This document shows, piece by piece, positions 10,322 to 20,087 of a DNA stretch of 64,000 bases. Numbering within the stretch: position 1 is the first letter of the stretch; each line of letters starts with the position of its first letter. The notes under the pieces are model-generated. The model was not told the DNA's origin, did not search any database, and saw only the letters and a list, made by a program, of their open reading frames with translations. Source of the stretch: Prorocentrum cordatum (Eukaryota; Sar; Dinophyceae; Prorocentrales; Prorocentraceae); the NCBI GenBank assembly GCA_963575745.1, contig CAUYUJ010004736.1, forward strand, positions 465,329 to 529,328, in the 5' to 3' direction. The translations under genes and the position numbers were made by a program.

Positions 10322-13300
10322 TGGAAGATGGCGCCCATGGGATTTGGAACCTGGCGAACAACCAATACAGATTATCTCATGGAATGCTGCAGCTCTCATC
10401 TGTCGTAACCCATCCAAAAGAAGGAAGAAAGTGGCAAGGTTGGCTGCACTGATGAAGCATCGGGCGGTCATTTGTCTTCAAGAAGTGCATGGCACGCATG
10501 AATCCCTGGTCAACTATTTGCGACAATACCCATATGAATACAAAGTCTTCTCTACCATGGGACATCGGCCAGGCGTTGGTGGGGCTGCTATCTTAATTCC
10601 ATGGTATGATGAAGGAGAGCTTGCTGCAGTGCCAGAACACCTTAGACCAAAGTTTGTCTCAGAGACCATAGCGCAAGGAAGAATCCACAGCCTGAACATT
10701 GTGAACCCGAGAACCAACATGGAGATCCGCATCATCAACATCCACAATTTTGAGTTAAGTGCTAATCATAGATCAACGCTTCGTCATCGATGGCAGGGCA
10801 ATGCTACATGGGCACGCGCAGACGAGATGCATAGGCTGGCGATTGCGATCGGCGACTTCAACGTGTCCGACAGGCCGAACGACTCGCTGTTGTTTCCTGA
10901 GCCCCGCCAGGCGCGGCTCTCCCTGGAGGGGAGGGTCAACCATCATGAAGCATTTTGGCGTTCCCTTTTTGCAGGCCAGATGACAGAGATCGCGACAGAT
11001 CTCCCAACCCACTACTCCCGTCCCTCTGCCTCTCTCTCCTCGATTGACCGTGCCTTCGTTTCCCTCTCCCCCCACTTCCTCCTTGAAACGGAAACGACAC
11101 TGGACCTGATTCAAGAAGCACCCGAGCTGGCAGATTGGCAGCTGAGTGACCATGCCATTTTATCTTTGACTTTGAAGCCCAGGGGACAGACCCCGAAAGA
11201 TCAGCAGAGAATTCCTCCATTCATTTTCAAGCACCCACGATATAAGCAAATCCTCGCGAACTGTATGGCAGGCTTCGAACATGAATCCCTCCCTCCCCCC
11301 GAGGCCTGGTCTCTTCTCAAAGCCCACATGATCGTTGCCGCCACAGTGACGCGTAGGGAGATTATGAAGGATCCTGAAGTAGGCAAGAACTGCTCTCGCA
11401 GTGCAGGAGGCGAATATCTCTCAATTGAAGCCAGATGCATGGCTCTCAGATCGATTGCTCGAGCCATCTGGCGCCAAGATGTGCGCACGGCCTCCAGACT
11501 GCAGGAAGACTCTAAGTATGGCCAGAAGTTTTTAAACATTGTCGGAAAAAGAGTTCTTCTCCAGCATGGGGAGGAATTCAGACACGAGGTCCTTACTCAG
11601 AATGCCGCCCGCCATGAAAAAATGCAAGACGAAGCTGCCAGTAGGGCACGCTCGAATCCCTGCGAAGCCTCCCACTGGGGCAAGATGCAGGAGAGGTCTT
11701 TGCGCAGGGCCCTCCTCTGGAGACCCAAACAAAGGCGACTCGTGCTGAAGGGGATACGTGTTGCCCAGACAGGTCACCGCAGTGATGTTGCCCGAGGCCC
11801 TGTCCCGATTGCTAATGCGTTGAGAGAATACTGGCAGCCAGTTTTCACAGAAGGTGAGATGCCGACGGAGGAAATTAAGTCATTCCTCGCTGCCAATATG
11901 CCTGACCACCCAGCTTTTGACTTTCATGTCCCCACGCGGGAAGAGATGGCAGTCTGTCTAGGAAGAGCACGAGAATCAGCACCAGGGCCAGATAGGCTCA
12001 CTTATGCAGCGTGGAAAGGTCACCCCTCCTGCCTCGACGTCCTCTATCGCCTCCTCCTCTATCTGATGGGCGGCCAGCCCCCTCCTGAAGGCCTCAACCA
12101 CAGCGTTTTTGCGTTTATCCCCAAGGGCGAGGACCCGAGGGACACCACGGACTGTGTGAGGGACCCAGGGACCCCCCGCCCCTTGTCGCTGAAAAATTCG
12201 GACAGCAAGCTCCTAGCATCTACTCTCAATCACCAGCTGCAGCACCTTGTGGTCCAGAGGACCCATGTCGTCCAGCAAGGCTTTGTGAAAGGCAGGAATC
12301 TCGGCCATAATATTCTAGCAATGGACACAGCGGCTCGGAGAGCTGGCATCGTCCATGCTGAAGCGCATCCCATATTCCTGAGCTTTGACATAAAAGCCGC
12401 ATTTCCCAGTATGAGTCAGACATGGCTTAGGCTTGTGCTAGAAAGGCATCGCATGCACGTCGGTTTCTTCTACGCCATTAATGCCCTTGCTGCAGGTGCC
12501 CTGTCTCATCTGTCGGTTGGCTCTGAAGTTGTGCCCATGTTCGATATCACGTCTGGCGCCCCCCAGGGGTGTCCCCTTTCTGGCTCCCTCTGGGCCCTGG
12601 GCTTTGACCCCCTTCTTCGCCACCTTGTCCGCCCCTTCCCCAGTAAAGAGGAAGCCTCACTGGGGGCTTGCGCCGACGATGTAGGAGTTGTTTTAAATGA
12701 TATAAAGCTGATGCCCCGTCTATCTAATACTTTCCAACATGCTAAGAAGTTGGCAGGGCTACTGCTACAGACAGCGAAGTGCGTAGTGGTTCCGCTAGCA
12801 GTTGAATGCAACGAGGCAGAAATCACAAGATATGCTGCAATCATTTCCAATTTAGTGCCTGAATGGTCAGATGTGAAAATCGCGGGGTATGCTAAATATT
12901 CGGGTGTGCTCATAGGACCAGCAGCCACCTTGTCGCACCAATGGCATGAGGCAGGCCAGAAATGGTGGACACGAGTCCGAATGATTGCTAGCAGCAGATC
13001 CCCCAGCGATGCATCGATCAGACTATACGAATGCACGGCGCTGTCAGTTTTAGGATATCTTGCACAATTTTTCCCTCTGTGTGAGGAAATTACGAGGAAG
13101 GAATATTATGCGCTGCACAAGCTCCTGCGCATGCCACCGAGTTCTTTCGCATTGCATGACTTTCTCAGCATGAGGAATTGGCACAGGGCGGCTACCATCA
13201 CAAGCATCCGAGTATACGCCCTCGCGAATGCATGGCGAGCAAGTGTGTACACTCTTCGTGGCTGGGAGGAGGGCTTTGACTGGTGGTGGGAGGGGGTTGA

Positions 13301-14093
13301 CCTGCACGGGCTGCACATGCGAGTTCGCAAACAGCTTTTGTCAGCGACATGCTGGCAGAATGAAAAAGGCATCCTCCAGTATTACAGGCTTTTCACGTCT
13401 TGCCGTGACCTCCACTTCCCTCCTGCCCCTCTGCTCCGTGCTTGTGCCACTGCACGAGAGGCTGCGCGTGCCGTGACTTCGGGGAGGGATGGGCCTGGTC
13501 GTGATCGCCGTCGTCGTGGGGGGAGGAAAAAACGACCGCAGAGTGTTTTCATTCAGTGCCTCACGGCACTTGTGTACCCAGATCGATTCCACGAGCGCAT
13601 TCACGCTCGAATGACTGCATGGCTTCCAGAGGGGAGCTGCCCCTCCATGGATTCCACACGTAACAGATGGCTAGCCCTCCGCGCGGTACTGATGAAGTCA
13701 GCACCAGCTAAAGTATGGGCACACATGAAATCGCTCACAGGGGCGTGGATCACGAGCCACCGTGTGAAGATTCTCACGCCCCTCCCATGCAGGTTTGGTT
13801 GCCCTGACTCCCCCGACTCGTTCCTCCACTACCTCTCCTGTCCCCGTCTCCTGCACATGATTGCGCTTCCTCGTCTTTTTATCCCCACCGCTCCTCCGTA
13901 CCTTTGGCTTGGCTTGGGCACGGAGGAGGAGTATCAAGATACTGACCTGAACATTAATGTAGCACACGATCTTGTGGCGCTCGCCTACTCGATCTTCCAT
14001 AAATTACGAGCTGCACTGATCGAATATCCGCATCAGTTTGGCAGCTACACCTTTCAACTTTCGATCCGCCACGCGGCGCTCACGAGGAACTAA
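10320..14093 (+). CDS. LINE ORF2, APE-type endonuclease and reverse transcriptase
   Basis: About 1257 residues, counted from the codon overlapping the ORF1 stop. Endonuclease motifs are IISWNAA (Asn22), LQEVHG (Glu55), IGDFN (Asp179, Asn181), SSIDR (about 242) and LSDH (His278), so the metal and catalytic residues are present. Reverse transcriptase motifs are SAPGPD, FIPKGEDP, PRPLSLKN, QGFVKGRN, FDIKAAFPS (Asp690), GAPQGCPLSG and CADD (Asp786-787). A C-terminal CCHC knuckle starts at Cys1157 (CRFGCPDSPDSFLHYLSC). The protein nicks target DNA and reverse transcribes the element RNA. No ATG lies at the 5' end of this frame; the first after the ORF1 stop is 10452, inside the endonuclease domain. 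Expression may therefore need frameshifting from ORF1 or initiation further upstream, since the frame is open back to 8793. Confidence 0.9.
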   Translation, partial: DGRWRPWDLEPGEQPIQIISWNAAALICRNPSKRRKKVARLAALMKHRAVICLQEVHGTHESLVNYLRQYPYEYKVFSTMGHRPGVGGAAILIPWYDEGELAAVPEHLRPKFVSETIAQGRIHSLNIVNPRTNMEIRIINIHNFELSANHRSTLRHRWQGNATWARADEMHRLAIAIGDFNVSDRPNDSLLFPEPRQARLSLEGRVNHHEAFWRSLFAGQMTEIATDLPTHYSRPSASLSSIDRAFVSLSPHFLLETETTLDLIQEAPELADWQLSDHAILSLTLKPRGQTPKDQQRIPPFIFKHPRYKQILANCMAGFEHESLPPPEAWSLLKAHMIVAATVTRREIMKDPEVGKNCSRSAGGEYLSIEARCMALRSIARAIWRQDVRTASRLQEDSKYGQKFLNIVGKRVLLQHGEEFRHEVLTQNAARHEKMQDEAASRARSNPCEASHWGKMQERSLRRALLWRPKQRRLVLKGIRVAQTGHRSDVARGPVPIANALREYWQPVFTEGEMPTEEIKSFLAANMPDHPAFDFHVPTREEMAVCLGRARESAPGPDRLTYAAWKGHPSCLDVLYRLLLYLMGGQPPPEGLNHSVFAFIPKGEDPRDTTDCVRDPGTPRPLSLKNSDSKLLASTLNHQLQHLVVQRTHVVQQGFVKGRNLGHNILAMDTAARRAGIVHAEAHPIFLSFDIKAAFPSMSQTWLRLVLERHRMHVGFFYAINALAAGALSHLSVGSEVVPMFDITSGAPQGCPLSGSLWALGFDPLLRHLVRPFPSKEEASLGACADDVGVVLNDIKLMPRLSNTFQHAKKLAGLLLQTAKCVVVPLAVECNEAEITRYAAIISNLVPEWSDVKIAGYAKYSGVLIGPAATLSHQWHEAGQKWWTRVRMIASSRSPSDASIRLYECTALSVLGYLAQFFPLCEEITRKEYYALHKLLRMPPSSFALHDFLSMRNWHRAATITSIRVYALANAWRASVYTLRGWEEGFDWWWEGVDLHGLHMRVRKQLLSATCWQNEKGILQYYRLFTSCRDLHFPPAPLLRACATAREAARAVTSGRDGPGRDRRRRGGRKKRPQSVFIQCLTALVYPDRFHERIHARMTAWLPEGSCPSMDSTRNRWLALRAVLMKSAPAKVWAHMKSLTGAWITSHRVKILTPLPCRFGCPDSPDSFLHYLSCPRLLHMIALPRLFIPTAPPYLWLGLGTEEEYQDTDLNINVAHDLVALAYSIFHKLRAALIEYPHQFGSYTFQLSIRHAALTRN

Positions 14094-14118
14094 CTGCGGC
14101 ACCCCCGATGGACGTGCG

Positions 14119-14136
14119 CTCCTCCTCCTTTTCCTC
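14119..14136 (+). repeat. LINE target-site duplication, right copy
   Basis: Identical to 8754-8771, including the TTTTCCTC tail. Confidence 0.85.
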
Positions 14137-14350
14137 ATCCTCTCCTCCTCCTCTTCTTCCTCCTCCTGCTCCTCCTCCTCCGCCCGCTCCTCCGCCTCGC
14201 CCTTCCCTCTCCGCGCTCTTCTCCTTCCGCCCCATTCCCCCCCCTTCCTTCTCCCTCCTCCTCCTTCTCCCTCCTCCTCCTCCTCCTCCTCCTCCTCCTC
14301 CTCCTCCTCCTCCTCCTCCTCCTCCTCCGCCTCCGCCTCCGCCTCCGCCT
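14137..14350 (+). repeat. (TCC)n tract 3' of the LINE
   Basis: An impure then near-perfect TCC run that turns into CCG-TCC units at the end. Confidence 0.95.
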
Positions 14351-14555
14351 CCCCCCCCCAATCCGCCCTGGGCCCCTCGAGTGCCCAACGTTCGCGCTCT
14401 GGCTCCGTCCTGGGGCTCCCTGGGGCGCCAGGCCGTGGCCGACTTGCGCCCGTGCTGGCGCGCCGGTCTGCCTCCGCGCGCCATGCGGGCGCAGGAGCCC
14501 AGGGAGCCGGACCGCCCCACGAGGCCAAGGCGGATCAGTATCGGTCAACCGACCT

Positions 14556-14755
14556 CCTCCTCCTCCTCTCCTCCTCCTCTCTCCTCCTCCTCCTCCTCCT
14601 CCTCCTCCTCTCCTCCTCCTCCTCCTCCCTCCTCCTCCTCCTCCTCCCCTTCCCCTCCTCCTCCTCCTCCTCCGCCTCCTCCTTCCTCCTCCTCCTCCTC
14701 CTCCTCCTCCTCCTCCTCCTCCACCTCCTCCTCCTCCTCCTCCTTCCTCCTCCTC
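14556..14755 (+). repeat. (TCC)n tract
   Basis: About 200 bp of TCC with scattered variants. Confidence 0.95.
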
Positions 14756-14789
14756 CTAAAAAACGCGACGCGAAAGGTTGCTCGCTATT

Positions 14790-14895
14790 TTCGGTCTCCG
14801 GGGACCCTTTCCGGGCCTCGAAACCGTCATGGGTCGAGACCTCAGGGGGTCGACATTATGAACAAATCATGACGTCGGGAGTCTGGGCCCATCCC
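14790..14895 (-). repeat. AGGTCTGGACC dispersed repeat, copy 1
   Basis: On the minus strand it carries the family landmarks seen at 58195-58340: GACGTCATGA, GTCGACCCCCTGAGGTCTCG and GGGTCCCCGGAGACCG. It is diverged. Confidence 0.5.
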
Positions 14896-15089
14896 CAACC
14901 AGACCCCCACCATCTCAGCACCCCAGCTGGGGATATATCCCTCGAGACCCGGAAGGGACAGCCTATTATATCCCCATCTAGGGGGGGTAAATCGGCCAGT
15001 GGAACCCAGGCCACGTCCATGGAGATAGCGGTCGTTTAAACGACGCTCTGCAGAGCAGGAAATTGATGAAGGCAACGGCCGAATTTCTA

Positions 15090-15284
15090 TGCCTCCGAGA
15101 TGGGGTCCGAGAAGATGAGGTCGGAGGATCACGTCGCATCGCCGATGCAACGCCGATGTATCGAAGTTTGCGCCGCATCGGCGAAGTCAGCGCGGAGAAA
15201 GTCGGCCTGCACATCGAGCCGCATCGCCGACGCATCGGCGATGCCTCTGATCCAATATATTCGGACCCCATCTAGGTGGCCTCT
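15090..15284. mobile_element. CATCGCCGATG fold-back MITE, copy 2
   Basis: The left terminus has GCCTCCGAGATGGGGTCCGA, then GATGAGGTCGGAGGATCACG. The right terminus has TCGGACCCCATCTAGGTGGC. CATCGCCGATGC-type units lie inside. It is about 195 bp and non-coding. Confidence 0.75.
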
Positions 15285-16188
15285 AACATTGTGCATGTGT
15301 GGGATGCATCGAGAGTCAGAGGCTCCACACATCCGTTCACGCGTCTTGATGTGCTCGCGCGGGGAATCATCCCCCCGTAAGCGGGGGGTCGGAGGCATCT
15401 CTCTCTCTCTCTTTTTTTCTCCATCTCTCTCGTCGCGCGTGGTGATGCGTCGCATCGAGCGTCATGAATCCCGCCCGCGCACGGTAGTCGTCTGCCACAT
15501 CCCCCCCCGCGTCTCCCCGACAGAGTGCCGCAGCGTGCAGGATGGAGCCGCCCGCGCAGGAGAGGAGAACCCTTCTCCCCCTCACGGGCCATCGCTGCGA
15601 CGCCCTGCCCGCCCTCCTGATGCGACCAAACTCAGGAGGGAAAGAAACACACTGACACCATGAATCGACGATTCCCAAGAAAATGTTGGAAAATATGGGG
15701 AGTGGGGGTGAAGACAAGAACCCAGAAAGTATAGGAAAATATGGGGAATCCTCTTATTTGTATCTATTTATTTGTGTGTCCCAGGCCCCTTCACAAACGA
15801 TCAAGAGATGCCCGGGGGGGCCGCAGCGTCTCGCTGCGAAGGGGCCTATTCGAAGGATACTCCCTGGGTGTCTTAACAAGCGGGGGGTGGGGTACCCCCC
15901 CGACGGGGGTCAACCTCGCCTCGTCGTCGCGACGCGACGGGGGTCGGAGCGCCCTCGGCGCGCGGCGGCTGCCCGCGACGGGGGTCGATGTGGGGCTGCC
16001 GGCGGGGGCGGCGCCCCCACCCGACGCTTACTAAGAAACTCGGAGTAGTCCCGGTTCGCCGTCGTCGTCGCCGCCGGGGCCGCCAGGCCGCAGCCGGCGG
16101 CCCAGACGAGACAAGACGATGTCGGTGGAGCGTCCCTGCCTGGTGTGTGCTTCGATCGTTTGGTCGCTGGCCGAGGCGCCACACATGC
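15285..16188. other. no gene recognised
   Basis: A (CT)n run lies at 15392-15432. The stretch at 15880-16010 has repeated GACGGGGGTC motifs. No domain is recognisable in any frame. Confidence 0.4.
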
Positions 16189-16190
16189 TA

Positions 16191-16361
16191 CGGTCAACGC
16201 GCTCAGGAAGGACAAGATATGTTCCAAGTTTACCCGTGCATCCTTCCCCTGCGGCCCATCCTGGCCACTCTCGCCGACCGCGCCCCGCTCGAAAGTCGGC
16301 ATGGCCTTCCAAGGCCCTTGCATCTTGACGCATCGTGCATCTTTATTTTACGCGTTGACTG
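16191..16361. mobile_element. Tc1/mariner-like MITE, copy 2
   Basis: The left end CGGTCAACGCG follows TA (16189-16190). The right end CGCGTTGACTG precedes TA (16362-16363). Internal blocks are shared with the copies at 2907 and 45827. Length is 171 bp. Confidence 0.75.
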
Positions 16362-16809
16362 TACGGCACCTCCTGCCCCCCGCCCCGAGGCCTCTTCGTC
16401 AGCCTGCTCGCCTCCCACGGCGACCATCTCCGAGCGGCCGCGCTGCTCACCCGGGAGGAGGAGGAGAAGGAGGAGGATGAGGGACAGATCAGGAGGAAAA
16501 TTATGGTGGCCTCGCGTTGCGCGCAGTCTTTGTTTTGTCTAGTCCGCACATCTGCCCAGTAAGATGTGGGACGGCGATCGCGCGGCGATGCTCTGATGTA
16601 ATTCCGACGCGAGTCCGACGTAGGTCTGACGTGGATGCGGCATACATTGGGTCTCAAGTTGCCGCGCAAGGCCTCCAGGATCTTCTTGATAAGACAGGAG
16701 AAGGAGGTGGAGAAGGCCGAAAAGCTAATATATCGCACGTCTGGGTCTGACCTTTCATGTGCCACTCCACGCACACAAGAAGAGGAGAAGGAGAAGGAGG
16801 AGGAGGAGG

Positions 16810-16946
16810 GGGATAGAGACGACGAGGACGAGGACGACGATGAGGACAAGAATGAGGACAAGGACGAGGACGAGGACGAGGAGAAGGACGAGGTCAAGGA
16901 CCAGGACGATTACGAGGACGAGGACGAGGACGAGGTCACGAACGAG

Positions 16947-16989
<43 letters not shown>

Positions 16990-16990
16990 T
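16810..16990 (+). repeat. GAG/GAC triplet microsatellite
   Basis: GAGGAC-type units end in an uninterrupted GAC run at about 16947-16988. Confidence 0.9.
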
Positions 16991-17124
16991 GAGGGTGAGG
17001 CAGGGGGAAGGAAAAAGAAGAGGGGGAGGACAAAGAGGAGGACGCAGGCGAGAGCGAGGACGACGGCAACGACCTCTTTCTCTTACCATTGCTCTCCATC
17101 TTCCTGCTGCCCCTCCCCTTCTGG

Positions 17125-17212
17125 TTTTCCCTCCTCCTCCTCCTCGTCCCACCCCTCCTTCTCTTCCTCCCGCTCCTCCTCCTCCTCCTCCTCCTCCTCC
17201 TCCTCCTCATCC

Positions 17213-17269
<57 letters not shown>

Positions 17270-17345
17270 GCATCATCATCATCTTTCTCCTCCTCCCCCT
17301 CCTCCTCCTCCCCCTCCTCCGCCTCCTCCGCCTCCGCCTCCCACC
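17125..17345 (+). repeat. TCC and CAT triplet microsatellites
   Basis: TCC to about 17208, a CAT/ATC run at 17209-17284, then TCC again. Confidence 0.95.
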
Positions 17346-17449
17346 CCCTCCATCTCCTCCTCCCATTCCTGCTCCCCCCCATCCCCGTCCTCCCCCCCAT
17401 CCACCTCGCCTCCTCGCCTGCCCTCGGCACCAAATGGCGACTGCGAGGA

Positions 17450-17454
<5 letters not shown>

Positions 17455-17548
<94 letters not shown>

Positions 17549-17550
17549 AT
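17455..17550 (+). repeat. CGG and GAC triplet microsatellites
   Basis: A CGG run passes into a GAC run of about 18 units. Confidence 0.95.
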
Positions 17551-17712
17551 GCCCGCGCGAGCCCGCGGCGCCCTCGCGGCGTCCCCGCGGCGCCCCTGCG
17601 GCTCCCCCGAGGCCGAGTTCGACGCCCTGATGGAGTTCTTCCTCCGGCCGCCGGTGGCCCGCATCGGGCTCGGGGGGCTGGACGTGCTGATCAGCGAGGC
17701 CGAACGGGGGAG
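17549..17712 (+). CDS. possible exon, function unknown
   Basis: The segment reads EFDALMEFFLRPPVARIGLG followed by GLDVLISEAERG, a mixed hydrophobic and charged composition unlike the low-complexity frames around it. I do not recognise it. It could be part of the DIRS-like remnant downstream, from which a minisatellite separates it, or chance. Confidence 0.15.
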
Positions 17713-17734
17713 GGTTGGGGGGGGCAACTGCTCC

Positions 17735-17996
17735 CGGAGCTTGCAGGAAGATCATACGATGAGGATGTTCGGGCTTCCGACGCTCCAACCTCTCGTCCGG
17801 AGCTTGCGGGAGCTTCCGACGCTCTTGCCTCTTCTGGAGCTCGCATGTGGATGATGAGGAGTTCGGGGCTTCCGACGCTCCAGCCTCTTTCGTAGTTAGC
17901 AGGAGGGTGGTGGGGATCTCCAGGCTTCCGACGCTCTCACGTCTTCCGGAGTTTGCAGGATGAGGATGAGGATGGTTGGGCTTCCGACGCTCCAAG
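17735..17996 (+). repeat. 56-bp minisatellite (GCTTCCGACGCTC)
   Basis: GCTTCCGACGCTC recurs at 17771, 17811, 17867, 17924 and 17980, with spacings of about 40, 56, 57 and 56. Each unit also has a CTTCCGGAG-like block. Confidence 0.85.
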
Positions 17997-18000
17997 ACAG

Positions 18001-18087
18001 CCCCAGGGGCCCCCAAGACGGCTCACGAGGCCCCCAAGAGGGCCCAAAGGCGGCCCAAGAGGGCCCCCAGGCTGCCGAAGGGGCCCC
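18001..18087 (+). repeat. GGCCCCCAAGAGG-type short repeat array, copy 1
   Basis: Degenerate units of GGCCCCCAAGACGG and GGCCCAAGAGG, the same array type as at 21470-22090, 47400-48050 and 58920-59208. Confidence 0.65.
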
Positions 18088-18425
18088 GGCGCCTCGGGTG
18101 CCAGATGCGTTTGCTGACCCGCGCCGCTGGCGCCGCCAGGTGGTGAGGCGCTGGAAGCGCGCGGCCGCCATCCACTGCAAGGAGACGCGGGCGGCGCGGC
18201 TGGGGCTCACCCGCGAGACGGAGCGCATCGCGCGCAGCAAGCACCTCGTCTCCTCTGGCGACAACCTCTCGAAATCGCTGGCCTCCGACCGTGGACGGGC
18301 CCGAGATCGCGAGCTACTGGGGCAAGCGCGGTGTGCTGCAGCATGCCAGCGGGCTGCAGGCGTCATCTGACATCGGCGCAGACCTCCAGGAACCCTTCGA
18401 ACGCAGACTCGCGGCCGGCCCACCA
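18088..18425 (+). pseudogene. RNase H-like segment of DIRS-like element, broken
   Basis: One frame reads KHLVSSGDNLSKSLASDRGR then ARDRELL. A second frame continues with SRNPSNADSRPA. SGDN and RNPSDADSR motifs are what I remember from dinoflagellate retroelement polyproteins, where a DN pair and a downstream NxxD/SR motif belong to an RNase H-like fold. The switch of frame near 18370 means at least one indel. Confidence 0.5.
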
Positions 18426-18697
18426 TGGCTGGCTCGGGCAGGGGCAGCGTCTGGCCGGGCGAGCCCTCCGCGGCCTGCCCCTGGCCGCCGCCGCGGGGCC
18501 GTCGCGCGGAGTGGTTGGGGAGGGTCGCCTTCGCCCAGCGGACGGGGCCCCTGACCCCGGCAGCAGCGGCAGCTCCGACGGGGACCCGGACATCGAGCCC
18601 GACGGGCCCTGGGCTCCGCCGCGCCCCCGGTCCGCCGCGACCAAGCCTGGTGACGGGCGTCCCGAGCTGAGGGTGACAAGGGGGGAGCGCGAGAGAT

Positions 18698-18965
18698 TCC
18701 TCCTCCTCCTCCTCCTCCTCCTCCTCCTCCTTCTCCTCCTCCTCCTCCTCCTCCTCCTCCTCCTCCTCCCCCTCCTCCTCCTCCTCCTCCTCCTCCTCTC
18801 CTCCTCCTCCTCCTCCTCCCTCCCTCCTCCTCCTCCTCCTCCTCCTCCTCCTCCTCCTCCTCCTCCTCCTCCTCCTCCCTCCCTCCTCCTCCCTCCTCCC
18901 TCCTCCTCCTCCTCCTCCTCCTCCTCCTCCTCCTCCTCCTCCTCCTCCTCCTCCTCCTCCTCCTC
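18698..18965 (+). repeat. (TCC)n tract inside the DIRS-like remnant
   Basis: About 270 bp of TCC with a few CCC and TCT variants. Confidence 0.95.
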
Positions 18966-19284
18966 CCCCACGCCGCGCCGCAGCCGAGACGCCCAAGGCC
19001 GCGCCCCAGCCGAGCCAGAGGAGCCCCAGGCGGGCGGGCGCCGGGCGATCCAGGCCAGCGCCCCCGCTCCGCAGGGTCCACCTCTCCAGCGAGAGGCCTG
19101 CCTGCTCTTTGCTGCGCCGCCGCGGCCGAGGCAGGGCTACGAGTCGCCTCCCTGGTGGACGTGGCTCTGGGCGTTCACCGCGATGTGGTGGATCGCCGCG
19201 TCGCGGCAGGGCTTCATCTGGTGCGCGACGCTAGGAACACCACGGCCTGGACGCCTGCGAGGTCGACCGGAACCTCGACGCCCA

Positions 19285-19690
19285 GGTCGTGGCGCTGCGT
19301 GCTCTTCACGGTGCGCGTCCTGCAGCTCTGTCTCAAGAGCGACATGCACGCACTTCTCGAGAACCATGCCCGCTCGCGGTTCTTCGAGGTCCCACGAGTT
19401 GCGAGGCTGCTCCGCCGGCCAGCGGCGCGACGATGCCTCTTTGACATGTGCGCCTTCGGGGCGCCGTGGAAGAAACCCACCATCATCTACTCTACGCGAC
19501 GGTGCCCGCCAGCAACGTCTTCGACAGGCAGCGCCCGTGCCTGGGCGCGCCTCGTGCACGGCCTCAAGGCAAGGTCAGGCTGCCGATCCGCCCAGCCGCC
19601 TGGAGGACTTCCTTCGCTTCGGCTTATCCCCCTGAGCTGGCGCGCGCTCTTGATGGGCTGCTGCGCGACGCCGCCCCGCGGCAGGGGGTT
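19285..19690 (+). pseudogene. methyltransferase-like segment of DIRS-like element, broken
   Basis: One frame gives FTVRVLQLCLKSDMHALLEN, then HARSRFFEVPRVARLL and FDMCAFGAPWKKPTII. The adjacent frame continues with WRTSFASAYPPELARALDGL. The ENxxxSRFFxxP and FDMCxFGAPWKKPT patterns are ones I associate with methyltransferase-like domains in dinoflagellate retroelements. Codon frame changes near 19495, so it is not translatable as one protein. Confidence 0.5.
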
Positions 19691-20087
19691 GCGGGAGCAA
19701 CGCGATCCGCGCGTCGCTATCGACCGAGAGCGACGTCTGGCAGCCGCGGCGAGGCAGGACGTCGGCGCCGTTCGACCCGTGGTCCCCCCACCGCTCCCAC
19801 GGCTCTGCCCCCCCGGCTGGGAGGGGGCCATCAGCTTCTGGGGCGGGGAGCCGTGGCGCGCCGAGGCATCCGAAGCCGCCGCCCATCGTCGGGCTCGCCG
19901 CGAAGCGGGGCGGGCGCCGGCGACGCGCCGCTTAATTACCGCGCTGAGGCCGACGGCGGGGGTGAAGGGAGCTTCCGGCGGGCGTCGGCACGCCCCGCCA
20001 CTGCCCGCGCCTACACCGCCGCGCACGCCGGGCCGGCTTCTGTGAGCGAAAGGCCGAGGGATGCAGCCCGCCACGCCTGACGACTGA

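Larger units (their letters stand above)
8772..14118 (+). mobile_element. full-length SL-tagged non-LTR retrotransposon (LINE)
   Basis: The element is 5347 bp and lies between two identical 18-bp direct repeats in a TCC microsatellite. It starts with the dinoflagellate spliced leader (8772-8792), has a 173-nt leader, ORF1 (8966-10321), ORF2 (about 10320-14093) and only 25 nt after the ORF2 stop, with no poly(A). Both frames are free of stops and all endonuclease and reverse transcriptase motifs are present, so it may be recently inserted and competent. The SL at the exact 5' end shows that the inserted copy came from a mature, trans-spliced transcript. Microsatellite-targeted LINEs are known in animals (for example the R1-clade families Waldo and Kibi), but I do not know whether this family is related. 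Confidence 0.9.
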
